Source of the DNA: Patella vulgata
Lineage: Eukaryota; Mollusca; Gastropoda; Patellidae
NCBI RefSeq assembly: GCF_932274485.2
Contig: NC_065883.2
Coordinates: forward strand, 12,646,222-12,710,221
Length of the DNA stretch: 64,000 nucleotides
Reading direction: 5' to 3'
The position numbers were made by a program, and so were the translations under genes. A model generated the notes under the pieces. That model had not been told where the DNA came from and ran no database searches. It was given only the letters and a program-made list of their open reading frames with translations. This document shows, in pieces, positions 43,257 through 53,173 of the stretch (position 1 is its first letter; every line of letters begins with the position of its first letter).

Positions 43257-45927
43257 GATTTAACGTCCCCTTGACACAAACCAGGTCATTTCGGGTCTAA
43301 CATATGGTTCAATTTTATTTCAATAATTCGCTTGCGCATAGGGGTTTTTAGCAGTGGGAGAAAACCGGAGGACATGGAGAAAACCCACAAGGTTGGACAG
43401 GCGACCCTACTCCTTGTCATGTACAACCCGGGAATTGAAACCATGCCACTTGACTCAATGACAGATCTTATGATCAAACGCACAGCCATCCAACCCCCCC
43501 ACCCCATAGAAATGAAATGAAATGGAGTTTAACATTCTACAGTTCTGCTCGGACTGAGCTAATGACGACGGGCCTACACAATGCAGTGTGCTATATAGGA
43601 AATATTGCCCAGGCCTACTCTTATATTGAATTCCAGATGCCAAGGGATCATTTATGTGCATGCCAATGTATACATGAGAACTTGGTTTTTCGTCCCATCC
43701 GAACGACTAGACAGCTATCCTTGTCAGCCCCTCCGTCCTGCACCACTGACAAGGGAACCACGTCAGGAAATCTCGATGAACTTTCTCCGCCAATGCAGGA
43801 TCGAACACCCGACCTCCAGGCCAGCGTCTTACCCACTTAGCAACCGTGGCTCCTTGATGATCTATAAACTACCAAATCAACAATCTTAAACATAGATTAT
43901 GCAAGAGCTAAATCTGCCTATTGCAGGTCTTTCTTTAGGCCTGAAATGTTATCTAAATTATTAATTAGACATTAAATTATCCAGACCATAATCAACTCTC
44001 GATGTCATCACTAGCCTGCAATATTTATTGGATTACTGTCTGTTCCAGGTGATACTCCGACTCTGAATTTGCTTGCTATTTCTTCATTTTTTAATTAAAA
44101 TGGCTAAAATTTTCATCCCTTAGAATAAATGACTCGACGTCCCATAAAATCCAGTATTCTCTTGAACATTTCACATATTTATAGACATTGTCACTTTCTC
44201 AAAACATAAACATTAAGACTACGCGTGCATTAAATGGAACACTTGCATTTCGCATTAGGGTAGACAGGTACTTTACAAATTTGGTGCATTTGGTTAGAAA
44301 TGTCTAGTGAAGGAGAATTATATCCGTTTGTTTCACGACAATAATACTTATTAGGGTTTAGGCACAAAAGATTTGTTTCTGGTGTTGTAGTAGAAAAGAA
44401 AATAAACAGCAAACGAATCTTAGGAAAATATAATCCCTTGAATAATGGAATATTGTTATGTACAATTTCAAGATAGAAAATACACGATAATCAAGGAATG
44501 TGTCAATGCAAATCGGCATAACCCATGGATTTTGGGGTATGTCCTGTAGCCGCTTTGAAAATTTCATCACATTTCAATAGCGGGTTACAATTTCCATGTA
44601 GCTTATATCGACATCATAAAGTTACAACCCTCGGACGGAGGGCAATTAAATTGTCAAGTTAGTGGGACAAACAACCCTGGTCTGGGATCCAGTAAATATT
44701 TCTTTCAAAAGAGTTATATTCTACTGGACCGAAACAACCAACTACATATCCAATTAGGGCGAAACGACTTCAAGTCAACTCAGCACCCCTTGTCCACTTA
44801 GGTTCTTCCAGATAACTAGGCCAAACATGGCTGTTTTTAGTACCAAGATGTCAACAAACCACGATATTTCAACGGAGAAAAGCTGTATACCTTGGTCTGA
44901 ACTAAGTTCTCACAAGACAGAAAGTAATGGGGTGACTATTCCAGGTATTTCACAAAGTTTTAGCCATTTTAATTAAAAATTGAGGAAATGGCAAGCAATT
45001 TTCGAGTCGTAGTATCACCTGGAACAGACAGCAGGATACTATTTGCTGCTCAACTTTCATTCTTGATTAAATCATGAAATGGATAATCTAGACTATATTT
45101 TTTATCGTACCGACTTTAGTATTGATGATCAAGGTTAGGCCGAAAATTCAATTGCTAAATTCTTGGTTCAGAAAGACCTTCAACAGGCAGATTTAGCTCC
45201 TGCCTAATCATAATTTATATATGACTCAATATTTATACTTCCAGATAATACAATGGTTGATGTGAACAACTTACATCGACTGGCGTTATTAGCCAACGAA
45301 GTGACATCCATGCCCGTTCCTTATCTATTTCGAAATAAACCTAGTACCCATCCTACCATAGAAGAAGCCAAAGAAACAGGAATCATGACTAAATATATAA
45401 AAGATAATAATGGAGACCAAGCTTCTTGTATAAACAAAAAAATTAATGGATTGTTCTTCAGTGCAACGGTTGATAGACGTATTCATGAACCACCTGTGAG
45501 AAGTCCTTTTGGTGATTATCGTATACTGGTTCCACCACAATACCTATTAAAATTCAATTCAATTCCAGCAAATATTTATTTTGCAGATTTTTACTGCAAG
45601 AAACAAGGAGGACGCCATCACATCACTTTGGTATTAACCAAACCTGGTAGCGCTGAAGATGTCTACTGTAAACCTAGACTTCTTAAACTTGATATTAATA
45701 ATAATAAATTCTTGTATTATGATCGAATATGTGACCAGTATTGTACAGACTCATCCCCAAATGTTGAGGTATTGTACACAGAAAATATTGACCTCAATGA
45801 AATGAGATCAAAATTAGGTTTCCTAGAAAAAACTGTCAAAAGTACAGGACAAAGTAAACCAGAGGGGATTCCAAAAAATACTTCTTGCACCATTTGTAAT
45901 CTCCCTAAAAATCCTTCCAGAATATAA
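38835..45927 (+). CDS. PHYHIPL-like: PHYHIP-like gene, copy A (complete, 4 exons)
   Basis: Coding exons are 38835-38849, 42076-42384, 42757-43081 and 45245-45927; phases 0, 0 and 1 join cleanly with GTAAGT-type donors and pyrimidine-rich AG acceptors, giving 443 residues. Residues 109-216 look like a fibronectin type III module and 6-108 a second, weaker beta-rich module. From about 220 the protein matches the C-terminal domain of phytanoyl-CoA hydroxylase-interacting proteins: the IYFADFYC block at 327-334, VLYTENIDL at 392-400 and the terminal SCTIC motif at 430-434. Vertebrate PHYHIP and PHYHIPL are cytoplasmic, brain-enriched and about 330-376 residues long, with one FN3 module; they bind phytanoyl-CoA hydroxylase and their role is poorly known. 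This copy is longer at the N-terminus. No signal peptide or membrane segment is seen. Family is confident; function in this animal is inference. ATG 38835 is chosen because its five-codon exon ends in a strong donor conserved in copy B. Confidence 0.85.
39000..39815. repeat. Array of ~150-bp units ending in a hairpin (intron 1, copy A)
   Basis: Units start with ATCAAGGGCAATAACTCTGG at about 39368, 39518 and 39670. The right end is a palindrome-like ACCACATTTCAATGTGGGCG. Copy B lacks about 107 bp between the last unit and the hairpin. Confidence 0.78.
40275..40501 (+). mobile_element. SINE A nested in Tc1 (copy A)
   Basis: Sense copy with head GGTCGAATGGTCAGCACATG, B box and central domain, with about 60 bp missing before the 3' end; ends in a CT-rich tract. 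Confidence 0.82.
40703..40884 (-). mobile_element. SINE A nested in Tc1, 11-bp TSD (copy A)
   Basis: 5'-truncated copy flanked by AAACAAGGCAG on both sides (40692-40702 and 40885-40895). Confidence 0.9.
42076..42384 (+). CDS. PHYHIPL-like: PHYHIP-like copy A, exon 2
   Basis: Phase 0 to phase 0, 103 codons (residues 6-108). The acceptor is a T-rich tract ending TTTTTGCAG and the donor is GCG|GTAAGT. The content is beta-strand-like, with alternating hydrophobics and few prolines. It may be a diverged FN3-type module, but I see no diagnostic motif. Against copy B it has six base differences by eye, four of which change the residue (I/N, S/N, D/N, Q/H). Confidence 0.82.
42487..42732. repeat. Minisatellite with TGCATG in intron 2 (copy A)
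   Basis: About eight units of roughly 26-30 bp built on AATCATGCATGATGTAACAC. Six contain exact TGCATG, the hexamer bound by Rbfox splicing factors; ATCATGCATGAT is also a perfect palindrome. The array ends about 25 bases before the exon 3 acceptor. Confidence 0.88.
42757..43081 (+). CDS. PHYHIPL-like: PHYHIP-like copy A, exon 3 (FN3-like)
   Basis: Phase 0 to phase 1, 108 codons plus one base. Acceptor TTTTTGTAG, donor CTC|GTAAGT. It encodes an FN3-like module with a late YKIYRV strand, equivalent to the FN3 that precedes the conserved domain in vertebrate PHYHIP. If the donor is skipped, the frame reads on to a stop at 43144-43146 and gives a protein without the C-terminal domain; such a read-through form is possible in both copies. 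Confidence 0.82.
43215..43500 (-). mobile_element. SINE A, near full length, in intron 3 of copy A
   Basis: Long (GA)n, conserved end and central domain; the head is shortened. The same insertion starts at about 63938 in copy B. Confidence 0.88.
43506..43853 (-). mobile_element. SINE B, full length, in intron 3 of copy A
   Basis: ATGAAATGAAATGGAG end, body, B box (complement GGTGTTCGATCC) and head ending CAACCGTGGCTCC. It sits directly beside the SINE A. Confidence 0.88.
43897..45207. mobile_element. Long-terminal-inverted-repeat DNA element, 1.3 kb, intron 3
   Basis: Ends TTATGCAAGAGCTAAATCTG and, on the right, the complement of TTAGGCAGGAGCTAAATCTG. The inverted match resumes inward at 44038-44115 versus 44962-45045 (CTGTCTGTTCCAGGTGATAC in both), so each arm is about 200-240 bp. 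No transposase. The structure resembles foldback or MULE-type non-autonomous elements; the superfamily is not proven and no clear target duplication was found. Confidence 0.75.
45245..45927 (+). CDS. PHYHIPL-like: PHYHIP-like copy A, exon 4 (C-terminal domain)
   Basis: Terminal coding exon. The acceptor is ATACTTCCAG; its first two bases complete the split codon (His217) left by exon 3. It encodes the whole conserved PHYHIP C-terminal domain in one open frame: a helical lead-in with LANEVTSM, the SPFGDYRILVP strand, IYFADFYC, KNTSCTIC near the end, then TAA. No canonical AATAAA was seen soon after the stop; an AATATA variant overlaps it. Confidence 0.88.
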
Positions 45928-46094
45928 AGTTTTTGGCCATTCTGAACAACTAGGATGTATTCCTGGCCAAATCCTCTGTTTATAATAGGTGATTAGAAAA
46001 CACAAGATACAATCCAGAATATAAAGTTTTTAGCCATTCTGAACGACTAGGATGTATTCTTTGCCAAATCCTCTGTCTATAATAGGTGATTAGA
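45919..46094. repeat. Tandem duplication at the 3' end of PHYHIP-like copy A
   Basis: A block of about 85-95 bp beginning AATATAAAGTTTTTGGCCAT occurs twice; the first copy includes the stop codon. Confidence 0.85.
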
Positions 46095-46958
46095 GGGTGA
46101 TATCCGATATCGGCCCTAGGGATGATATCAGATATCAACCTCTGGTGACGTCATGACAGGTTTACATCACTCTTAAATGAAAAGGAACCCAAATTCTTTT
46201 TCAACATTTTATTCACTTTTTTGTACAATGCTGTCAAACGATTCGGAAGACGAACGTTGCCAGGCCCATGTTACTTAGTTTCTTCATCTGACCATCAAGA
46301 ATTTGTCTGAAACTCAAATTCTGGATTGTGTAGTATATCCGTAAATGTAAAACTATTCCCATGACTAAATACGGAATTCGGTGGGCAATATTCATCATTT
46401 CATTTAGCTTACTTCCGAGTAGAATCTAGATATAAAAAAAATAAGATATTATATCCTCAAATCTTCTGGCGCACACAGGATTTTTCGCTCACTATCATGT
46501 TTATTATTTCGCCACACTGACCAACTGTTAAAAAAGCTCACAGCCCACTGATTTCTGTGTAAGGTATTTATGGGCATGGCATTGTTGGCACATTCACTGA
46601 CTTCTTGTCACTCGAAATTGAAAAGCATTTATCATTAAAATTTGTATCTCACAATCCGAAATATCCGAGTGCATTAAATCCTTGTTAAATATATTCTGCA
46701 TATAATTCTGCACTTCGATTACGTTTAAATAATCCTTTGTCAGAATCTATGTTTTCTTTTTCAGCCATATTTTCTACAAACTGACTTGCGTGGATCAGTC
46801 CGTCGTCTGATTCGTTTGACAACATAGCACAAAATGAATGCCAGTTTGTGAATACGTGGTTACTCAAATGTAATGCACGTGCAACTTACAACTTGTTTTC
46901 TTAATTTTGTCATATCAGTCGTAGGCCGATATGGGCTAAAGCATTGTCTTATAGGATA
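46095..46958. other. Unclassified element-like segment with GATATC palindromes
   Basis: It opens with GATATCCGATATCGG and GATATCAGATATC, close inverted motifs. A 60-codon minus-strand frame (46867-46685) has a protein-like composition but no recognised domain. It may be one element together with the hairpin at 46960-47103; unproven. Confidence 0.4.
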
Positions 46959-46959
46959 G

Positions 46960-47103
46960 ATTTAACATTGATGTTGGTGTGTAAGACAAATATTAACCTA
47001 ATACCCTTGGTCGATATGTGAAATAACCCACAGCCTCCCGCCTAGGGTTATTTCACATATCAACCCTCGATTAGGGTAATATTTATCTCATAATCAACAT
47101 TGT
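46960..47103. repeat. Large hairpin, ~60-bp arms
   Basis: GATATGTGAAATAACCC on the left pairs with GGGTTATTTCACATATC on the right across a loop of about 13 bp. The outer arms continue through TATTAACCTAATACCC and GATTAGGGTAATATT to AACATTGATGTTGG and CAACATTG. Confidence 0.85.
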
Positions 47104-47146
47104 TCTGCAAATGATCAGAACTCATTGAAAATCAATTCGTCAAAAT

Positions 47147-47517
47147 CAATCTGATTAAAACACAGACCCTATTTTGTTTTGTTTTTTATAGTTCAAAATT
47201 TCGCTTTACTTGTCTTTACTATTCTAGGATCTGGAAGAGTTGTTATATAATAGGCGTTTTATTGATGTGAGGAATTAGACAATGAAACAGTCTGTTACAG
47301 CGATTTCTTGGCGTTCTCTGCGCAGAACTGTGGGTAAACCCCTAGAAACTTCAAAGTTGATTGATTAATCAATATCTGACGTCATAGGGTCAAAAGCCGC
47401 TCGTTTGACCCCTGATGCAAACTCCCATTATAACTTGTCAGATCTTTATGTAGTGTAGGCCATCAAAAGTATAAAAAAACAAAACGAAATATATAGATCT
47501 ATATTTTAATCAGAATG
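47147..47517. mobile_element. MITE (9-bp TSD family), copy 5
   Basis: 371 bp. An exact 9-bp CGTCAAAAT flanks both sides (47138-47146 and 47518-47526). It has the same terminal repeats as the copies at 21.4 and 26.0 kb. Confidence 0.9.
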
Positions 47518-47624
47518 CGTCAAAATTGAAAATCGATTCTCTGTCTCCCTCTTGATCTTCCAAGAGGAATTGCAGAAAATGCACTGACAAAAGGGGACAG
47601 CAATAATATTAATAAACACATTCA

Positions 47625-48020
47625 TATATGGGTAAATAAAAATAAATTCAACTAATTTTGTTTTGTTTAACACTGTACATTATATCTAAATAAAAATTGT
47701 ATGTACAGGTAATTCCAATTATCCTTTTATATTGTAAATAAAAATAAATTCAACTAATTTTATTTTGTTTTAAATTGTACATTATATCTAAAAAAAAATT
47801 ATATGTACAGGTAATTTCAATTATCCTTTTATATTGTAAATAAAAATAAATTCAACTAATTTTATTTTGTTTTAAATTGTACATTATATCTAAATAAAAA
47901 TGTACAGGTAATTTCAATTATCCTTTTATATTGTAAATAAAAATAAATTCAACTAATAATGTTTTGTTTAAACTTGTACATTATATCTAAATAAAAAATT
48001 GTTTGTACCGGTAATTTCAA
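47625..48020. repeat. Tandem repeat, about 100-110-bp unit, 4 copies
   Basis: Each unit contains AATAAATTCAACTAATTTTG, GTACATTATATCTAAATAAA and TTCAATTATCCTTTTATATT. Confidence 0.9.
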
Positions 48021-48840
48021 TGGTTTAACCTCACTTTCCCCACATTTGATTGTTTTGATAAAGGATTAGGAGGTTACTAGACTGGGTGTAGGACTATAGT
48101 CTGTTCTAATTAATTAGTATCACTGGTGTAAACATCTCACTCTAATTATTGTTACTGGTGAACACTTCCCACTATCATTAGATTGGGCAAATTGGTGGTA
48201 TCAGTTTACTAATAAATTTACATTGTGAGCTGTTTTGATGTAATAATTAATTTGAAATAAAAACAAATAAACTACTGATATATCAGTTGATATATATATA
48301 CCTCCTCTGAATCACAAATGTTCATCTTCAATATACCCTCCAAAATGTCCTCTTCCCCACTCGGAATATGTCATATAAAATTTATGAAGCGATCTCAAAT
48401 TTCATAGAAAAAAATCGGGAATCAACTGTTAAGTTGCGGAAAAGAGCACTAGTCATGGAAAGATAACTGGTTGTGTAGAACAGTTTGGTGAGAAGATGAC
48501 CCGCCCTCTCTTCCCACGACAACGATTTTAAAACCATTTTTAAAAAACGTGTTTTAAAGTGATTTTTAGATATACAAGAACTTTTTATTATTTTAAATCT
48601 GTTTTAAAGTGACTTTTAGATATACAAGAACTTTTTATTATTCAGTGTTTTACCTAACTTCTTTAATTACTCATTCAGATGTAAATAAATTAATTAAATC
48701 AGCCTGTCCATAATATCGTGCTTTATGTATTGGACGTTAAATTTGTAATAAACAACAACAAATGTTCATTGCTAAAACTTTAAATGGCGAACACTTTAGA
48801 TACATTGCTAATACTAAAGGTGGTCAGAATTTAGTGCTAC
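48021..48840. other. Intergenic; short duplication and a possible LINE 3' tail
   Basis: 48548-48645 holds a ~58-bp direct duplication (TTTTAGATATACAAGAACTT twice). At 48725-48765 GGACGTTAAATTTGTAATAA is followed by a CAACAACAA run, similar to the 3' end shared by both SINE families and suggestive of a LINE tail. No reverse transcriptase sequence was recognised upstream. Confidence 0.4.
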
Positions 48841-49000
48841 TTATTTATTTAATTTATTTACTTATCTACTTACTTATTTATTTATTTATCTACTCATTTT
48901 AATATATGCACTTACTATGTATTACTTATTATAATATAATATATATATATTTATTATATATTATATATTTGTACTTATTATATTTGTATATTTTTAATTT
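48841..49000. repeat. A/T-rich simple repeats
   Basis: TTTA-type and TA-type runs. Confidence 0.8.
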
Positions 49001-49375
49001 GTATATTTTTAAATTTCTGGAAATGGTATAATATAAGAATCCATATTATATGTATTTTTTTTTAAATGTAATTTCGGTTTATTCCCACGAAGGCACAGTT
49101 ATTGACCGTAACGGAATAAAGGAGGTCGTTTTCGACGACTTTGTGGGAATCCAGCTCCTAGGGATTAAAATGGATTAAAAATGTTAACAATGGTGTTATA
49201 GATTGTTATGATAAGAATTTACACTTTCATAATCCCCAATGTAACTAATTAACCAACATTTTAGCATCATTTTTGGCATAAGAAATAAAAACATAACTAT
49301 CCTATAACAAAAATTAATGTAATTTCGACAAATAAAACACCTTGTCTAAATACTCGACTCGACTAAAGTCAATTA

Positions 49376-49735
49376 CTCTTCCTCATGTTTTCCTTTTAAT
49401 TCCTGGAGCTGGCTTTGGATTTGAGCATATTTATATCTCTTCCTTGGTGGTTCCTGTCCCCCAGCATACTGAACGATTCTAATCTCATTAATATTTTGTT
49501 CTTGTAAAAATTTGATCATTTCAAAAACATTCTTTTCCAACTAGCTTCTTGATCCTTGAATGCCATCCTTCCAGGGTGTTGCTGGTTGTGTGCTCCTCTG
49601 TGTCGTAGTGGTTTCACTGATGAGTTGCAAATTCACCCTCGAACCCTGCAAATCTCCGTACCACGTTTTGTATTTCTTCATTTTCTCTATATTACACTTG
49701 TAGACCTACATTCTGTGTCCGTCTCCAAATAAACT
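49376..49735 (-). pseudogene. Decayed MULE-like transposase, C-terminal part
   Basis: On the minus strand one frame gives TTSNTLEGWHSRIKKLVGKE and another gives FEMIKFLQEQNINEIRI, a basic PPRKRYKY stretch and a stop. The NTLEGWHSR pattern followed by a helical EQ-rich tail and a basic Arg/Lys-rich end is the usual C-terminus of MULE-type transposases in animals. At least one frameshift and one stop interrupt it, and the catalytic core is not recognisable. Confidence 0.6.
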
Positions 49736-49983
49736 GGTTAAAATTAGTACATATTAACCACCTGAGCAAAGACATCGTCCTCCGCGACTTGTACATACAA
49801 AGCTGAATTCAAGTTGTGCGTTTGCTATTGTAGAATATTATCTGAATTTCAGATAGTGTAACAGGATTTTATACATCTTTAAAAATGGCACTGATTGAGT
49901 GAGCGAATAGGTGAACACTACTTGGATGATTTGATGCTATTCATCATTAGTTGCCAATTGGTGATTAAGATTCATATTGAATA

Positions 49984-51188
49984 CAGTGCACTCTGTCACA
50001 TGCGACATCGTACCGGATCGTTACAATATGTCGGATTACGCAGAGTGTCGGAATACCCAGTTTTTTCAAAACCCGGAAATATTGTAACTTCGAAAACCAT
50101 AAGTATTATTATAATGTAGCTTCGAACATAGAACTTCGAATCACCAGAATGTTATTCCCTTTAAAAATGTTAGACCTTTCTGTACTTTCAAAATTTTATT
50201 ACATTAATTTTTATTCCATTTAACATGCGTAGGCATTTTGAATAGGTTAAGTCTGTCGTTAATTTATCTTCTTCGCCGTCTTCAGTTGATTGACTCTTGT
50301 CTTTGCTATGACGTGTTCATTGATAATGGGAATGGGCATACTCGATTGAACGTTCCAGAATTGAATTCTCTCAATCCCCAAAATAGTGACAATCGACTGA
50401 AAATTGGTACTTCGGGCTACAACGCATGCGTCGACTGGATATATAAATATCTCATCCAACCATGCAGCCGAAACCTGTTCGTCGTGTTTAATTACGTCAC
50501 AATTCTACTCACACCACCTCCGACCTTGGGACTGACAGAACTGTGACAGGACTGAATTCCGCGTCACTCGATTGCAATTCTGTCAATTCGGGACATTCCG
50601 GACTGTGACTCAAGCATCCCAGGTTGTCGTCACATGGTTCGAAGAGATCCGTAGGGTGACCAAACTTATAGGTTATTCAGGTTCAATCGGCATGCGCAAC
50701 GAATGTTTCCAACAGGTGCTAGGAATATTATTATGACTGTGAATTTGGGGGAAAATTTGTGGATATTCTTGAGTATTTGTCACAACTGTCATACAAGAGA
50801 TTAAAATTATTAAAGTAATCAACAAAGACCCACGGTAGTGAGTTTAAATCTCACAGATAATTGATTGGTGATTGCTTGTTAATCTTTTGTGGCTTCACAC
50901 CCATGATCCATCCAGTTTTAATCTCACGGATAATTGATCGGTAAGTGTTTGCTTCACACCCACCGATTGAAGGCCGGATTATACGGTGTGGATTCAATGG
51001 AAATCGTATGACAGGACGGCTGATTAATGTCGTAATCCGGAACGTACAGAGGTCGAATTACCCAGAGATATTTTGGCTGAAGTAATAAGGAAATAAATTG
51101 GGACATGAAAATAGTGTCGGATGTAACAGAGTGCCGGAGTGATCAGAGTGCCGGAGTGATCAGAGGTCGGATATGACAGAGTGCACTG
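49984..51188. mobile_element. TA-flanked DNA transposon with CAGTGCACTCTGTCA ends (pogo-like)
   Basis: 1205 bp. The left end CAGTGCACTCTGTCACATGC and the right end are complements at about 20 of the outer bases, flanked by TA. Subterminal TCGGATTACGCAGAGTG and TGCCGGAGTGATCAGAG motifs repeat inward, as in pogo/Tigger relatives. No transposase domain is recognisable. A 67-bp sequence (ACTTGGATGATTTGATG and on) occurs on both sides, so it sits inside a direct repeat. Confidence 0.75.
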
Positions 51189-51439
51189 TACTTGGATAAT
51201 TTGATGACTTTAATCATTAGTTGCCAATTGGTGAATAAAATTCAGAGTGAACATAAATTCATAAAATCTTTAACATGTTTCTCTTCAAATGAAGCTGACA
51301 AGTCGATATATCTGCGCCTTCATGGGAAGGATTACTTTTGGTCACGCTCTGTAACTGCGCCTTCGTGGGAATTACACCCACCATAATTGTTTTCACTAAT
51401 ATTATTTAAATCATTTTGTTGAAGTGTCCCAAACTTGTT

Positions 51440-53173
51440 ACAGTTTATACTTTAAACCCCCTTTGTTGACCGATCAGATCAAAGTCTCAACCAATCAGAT
51501 CGAACTACATCTCAATTAGAACAAGCCAACAGTGAGGCTGATGTCCCCCGCCAAAATCCCAAAATAAATAGATGACTCTTATTAATTAATCGCACATTTA
51601 TTTTTTTCAAAAGTATCGAGCAATCAAGCAATCAAACTATACACTAAGTTTAATCACTCTCTATCAGATAGAATCAAAGTTACCTCTGTTTAGCTTTGGC
51701 TCGAAATGTTAATCATTGAACTCACCTAATGAACATCTACATAGATGTTTAAACATTCTACCTCAATTAAAAGCAGAGTTGTTATGTTCCAAAGTCTTGA
51801 CCAATCAAATTGCTTAACGATCCTTAGCCTCAGCAGAAAATTCCCATCATCAAACTTAGTCAAGGTAATGATATAATGAATCTATACTCAGAGCTTCATC
51901 ACTCTCACCTAATTAAAACCAAAGTTATTGACCCCAAAGCATCAACCAATCAGATTGTCTATTTCTGCTTACTGTAAGCAGACGATGTTTATCATCGAAC
52001 TCCATCAAGGCATTCACCTAATGAACACCTACACCAAGTTTGAACTTCTACCTCAACTAGAGAGATAGATAGACAGAAAGAAATGGGGTTTAACATCCAC
52101 TCGACACAACTTAGGTAATTTTGGGACCAACATATGGTTCAATTTTATTGCACGTAGGGGTCTTTAGCAGTAGGAGGAAACCGGAGGACCCGGAGAAAAC
52201 CCACAAAGTTGGACAGGCAACCCTAATCCTTGTCACGTACAACCGGGGATTCGAAACCACGCCAGTTGACTCAATGACAGACTTTATGATACAGCACGCA
52301 CCTGCTAACCATTCAGCCATCCAACCCCCCACCTCAACTAGAAGGTGAGTTATTGTGTTTCAAAGTCTCAACCAATCAAATTGCTTATCGCTCTGCTTAC
52401 CCTAAGCAGAAAATGATTATTATGGAACTTAGTCAATGTATTGATGTGATTAAACCATACCCCAAGTGTCATCACTCTCACTTAATAAGAACTAAAGTTA
52501 TCGTGGCCCAAAGCATCAACCAATCAAATTGCTTATCGCTCTGCTTACCCAGAGTCAAAAATGCTCATTATCGAACTAAGTCAAGGTATCGATGTGATGA
52601 AACTATACACCAATTTCCATCACTCTCACTTACATGTAATTAGAACTACTAAAGTTATCGTGTCCCAAAGCATCAACCAATCAAATTGCTTATCTCTGCT
52701 TACCCTAAAAAGACAATTCTCATCTTCGAACTCCATCAAGGCATCGACCAAATAAACATCTACACCAAGTTTGAGCATCCTACCCCAATTAGGAGAATTA
52801 TTGTGTTCCAAAGTCTCGACCAATCAAACTACTTATCGCTCTGCTTACCCTGAGCAGAAAATGTTCATTTTCAAACTTAGTCAAGGTATTGATGTGATGA
52901 AGCTATACACCAAGTTCCATCACTCTCACTTAATTATATCCAAAGTTATTGTGTCCCAAATCATCAACCAGTCAAATTGCTTATCTCTGCTTACCCTAAA
53001 CAGACAATTCTCATCTTCAAACTCCATCAAGGCATTGACCTAATAAACACCTACACCAAGTTTGGACATTCCAGCTCAATTAGAACGAGAGTTATTGTGT
53101 CCCAAAATCTGTTAAGGACAGACAGACAGATGTCCGGACGACAAAATACGTCCACATGAAAATGTGGGTGTAT
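51440..53173. repeat. Array of ~150-bp units ending in a hairpin
   Basis: About ten units marked by CAAAGTCTCAACCAATCAAA or CAAAGCATCAACCAATCAAA at 145-155-bp spacing. The array closes with a GGACAGACAGACAGATGTCC stretch and the hairpin CCACATGAAAATGTGGG. Interrupted by a SINE A at 52068. Open frames here are repeat by-products. Confidence 0.85.
52068..52333 (-). mobile_element. SINE A, full length, with TSD
   Basis: Flanked by ACCTCAACTAGA; inserted inside the 150-bp array and thus younger than it. Confidence 0.9.

Larger units (their letters stand above)
38094..43260. repeat. Segmental duplication, copy A
   Basis: Matches 57746-64000 in order and orientation. Identity is roughly 90% at the left edge and very high (a few differences per 100 bp or fewer) from 38500 onward. 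It includes PHYHIP-like exons 1-3, the Tc1 element with both nested SINEs, and the trailing SINE A. The right edge is set by where the window cuts copy B. Confidence 0.88.

Noticed and set aside
46685-46867. 60-codon minus-strand frame with protein-like composition
   Set aside because: Briefly considered as a tyrosine-recombinase-type fragment, but no diagnostic residues could be seen.
50238-50546. 102-codon plus-strand frame inside the TA-flanked element
   Set aside because: No transposase motif on either strand; overlapping frames on the other strand are equally long.
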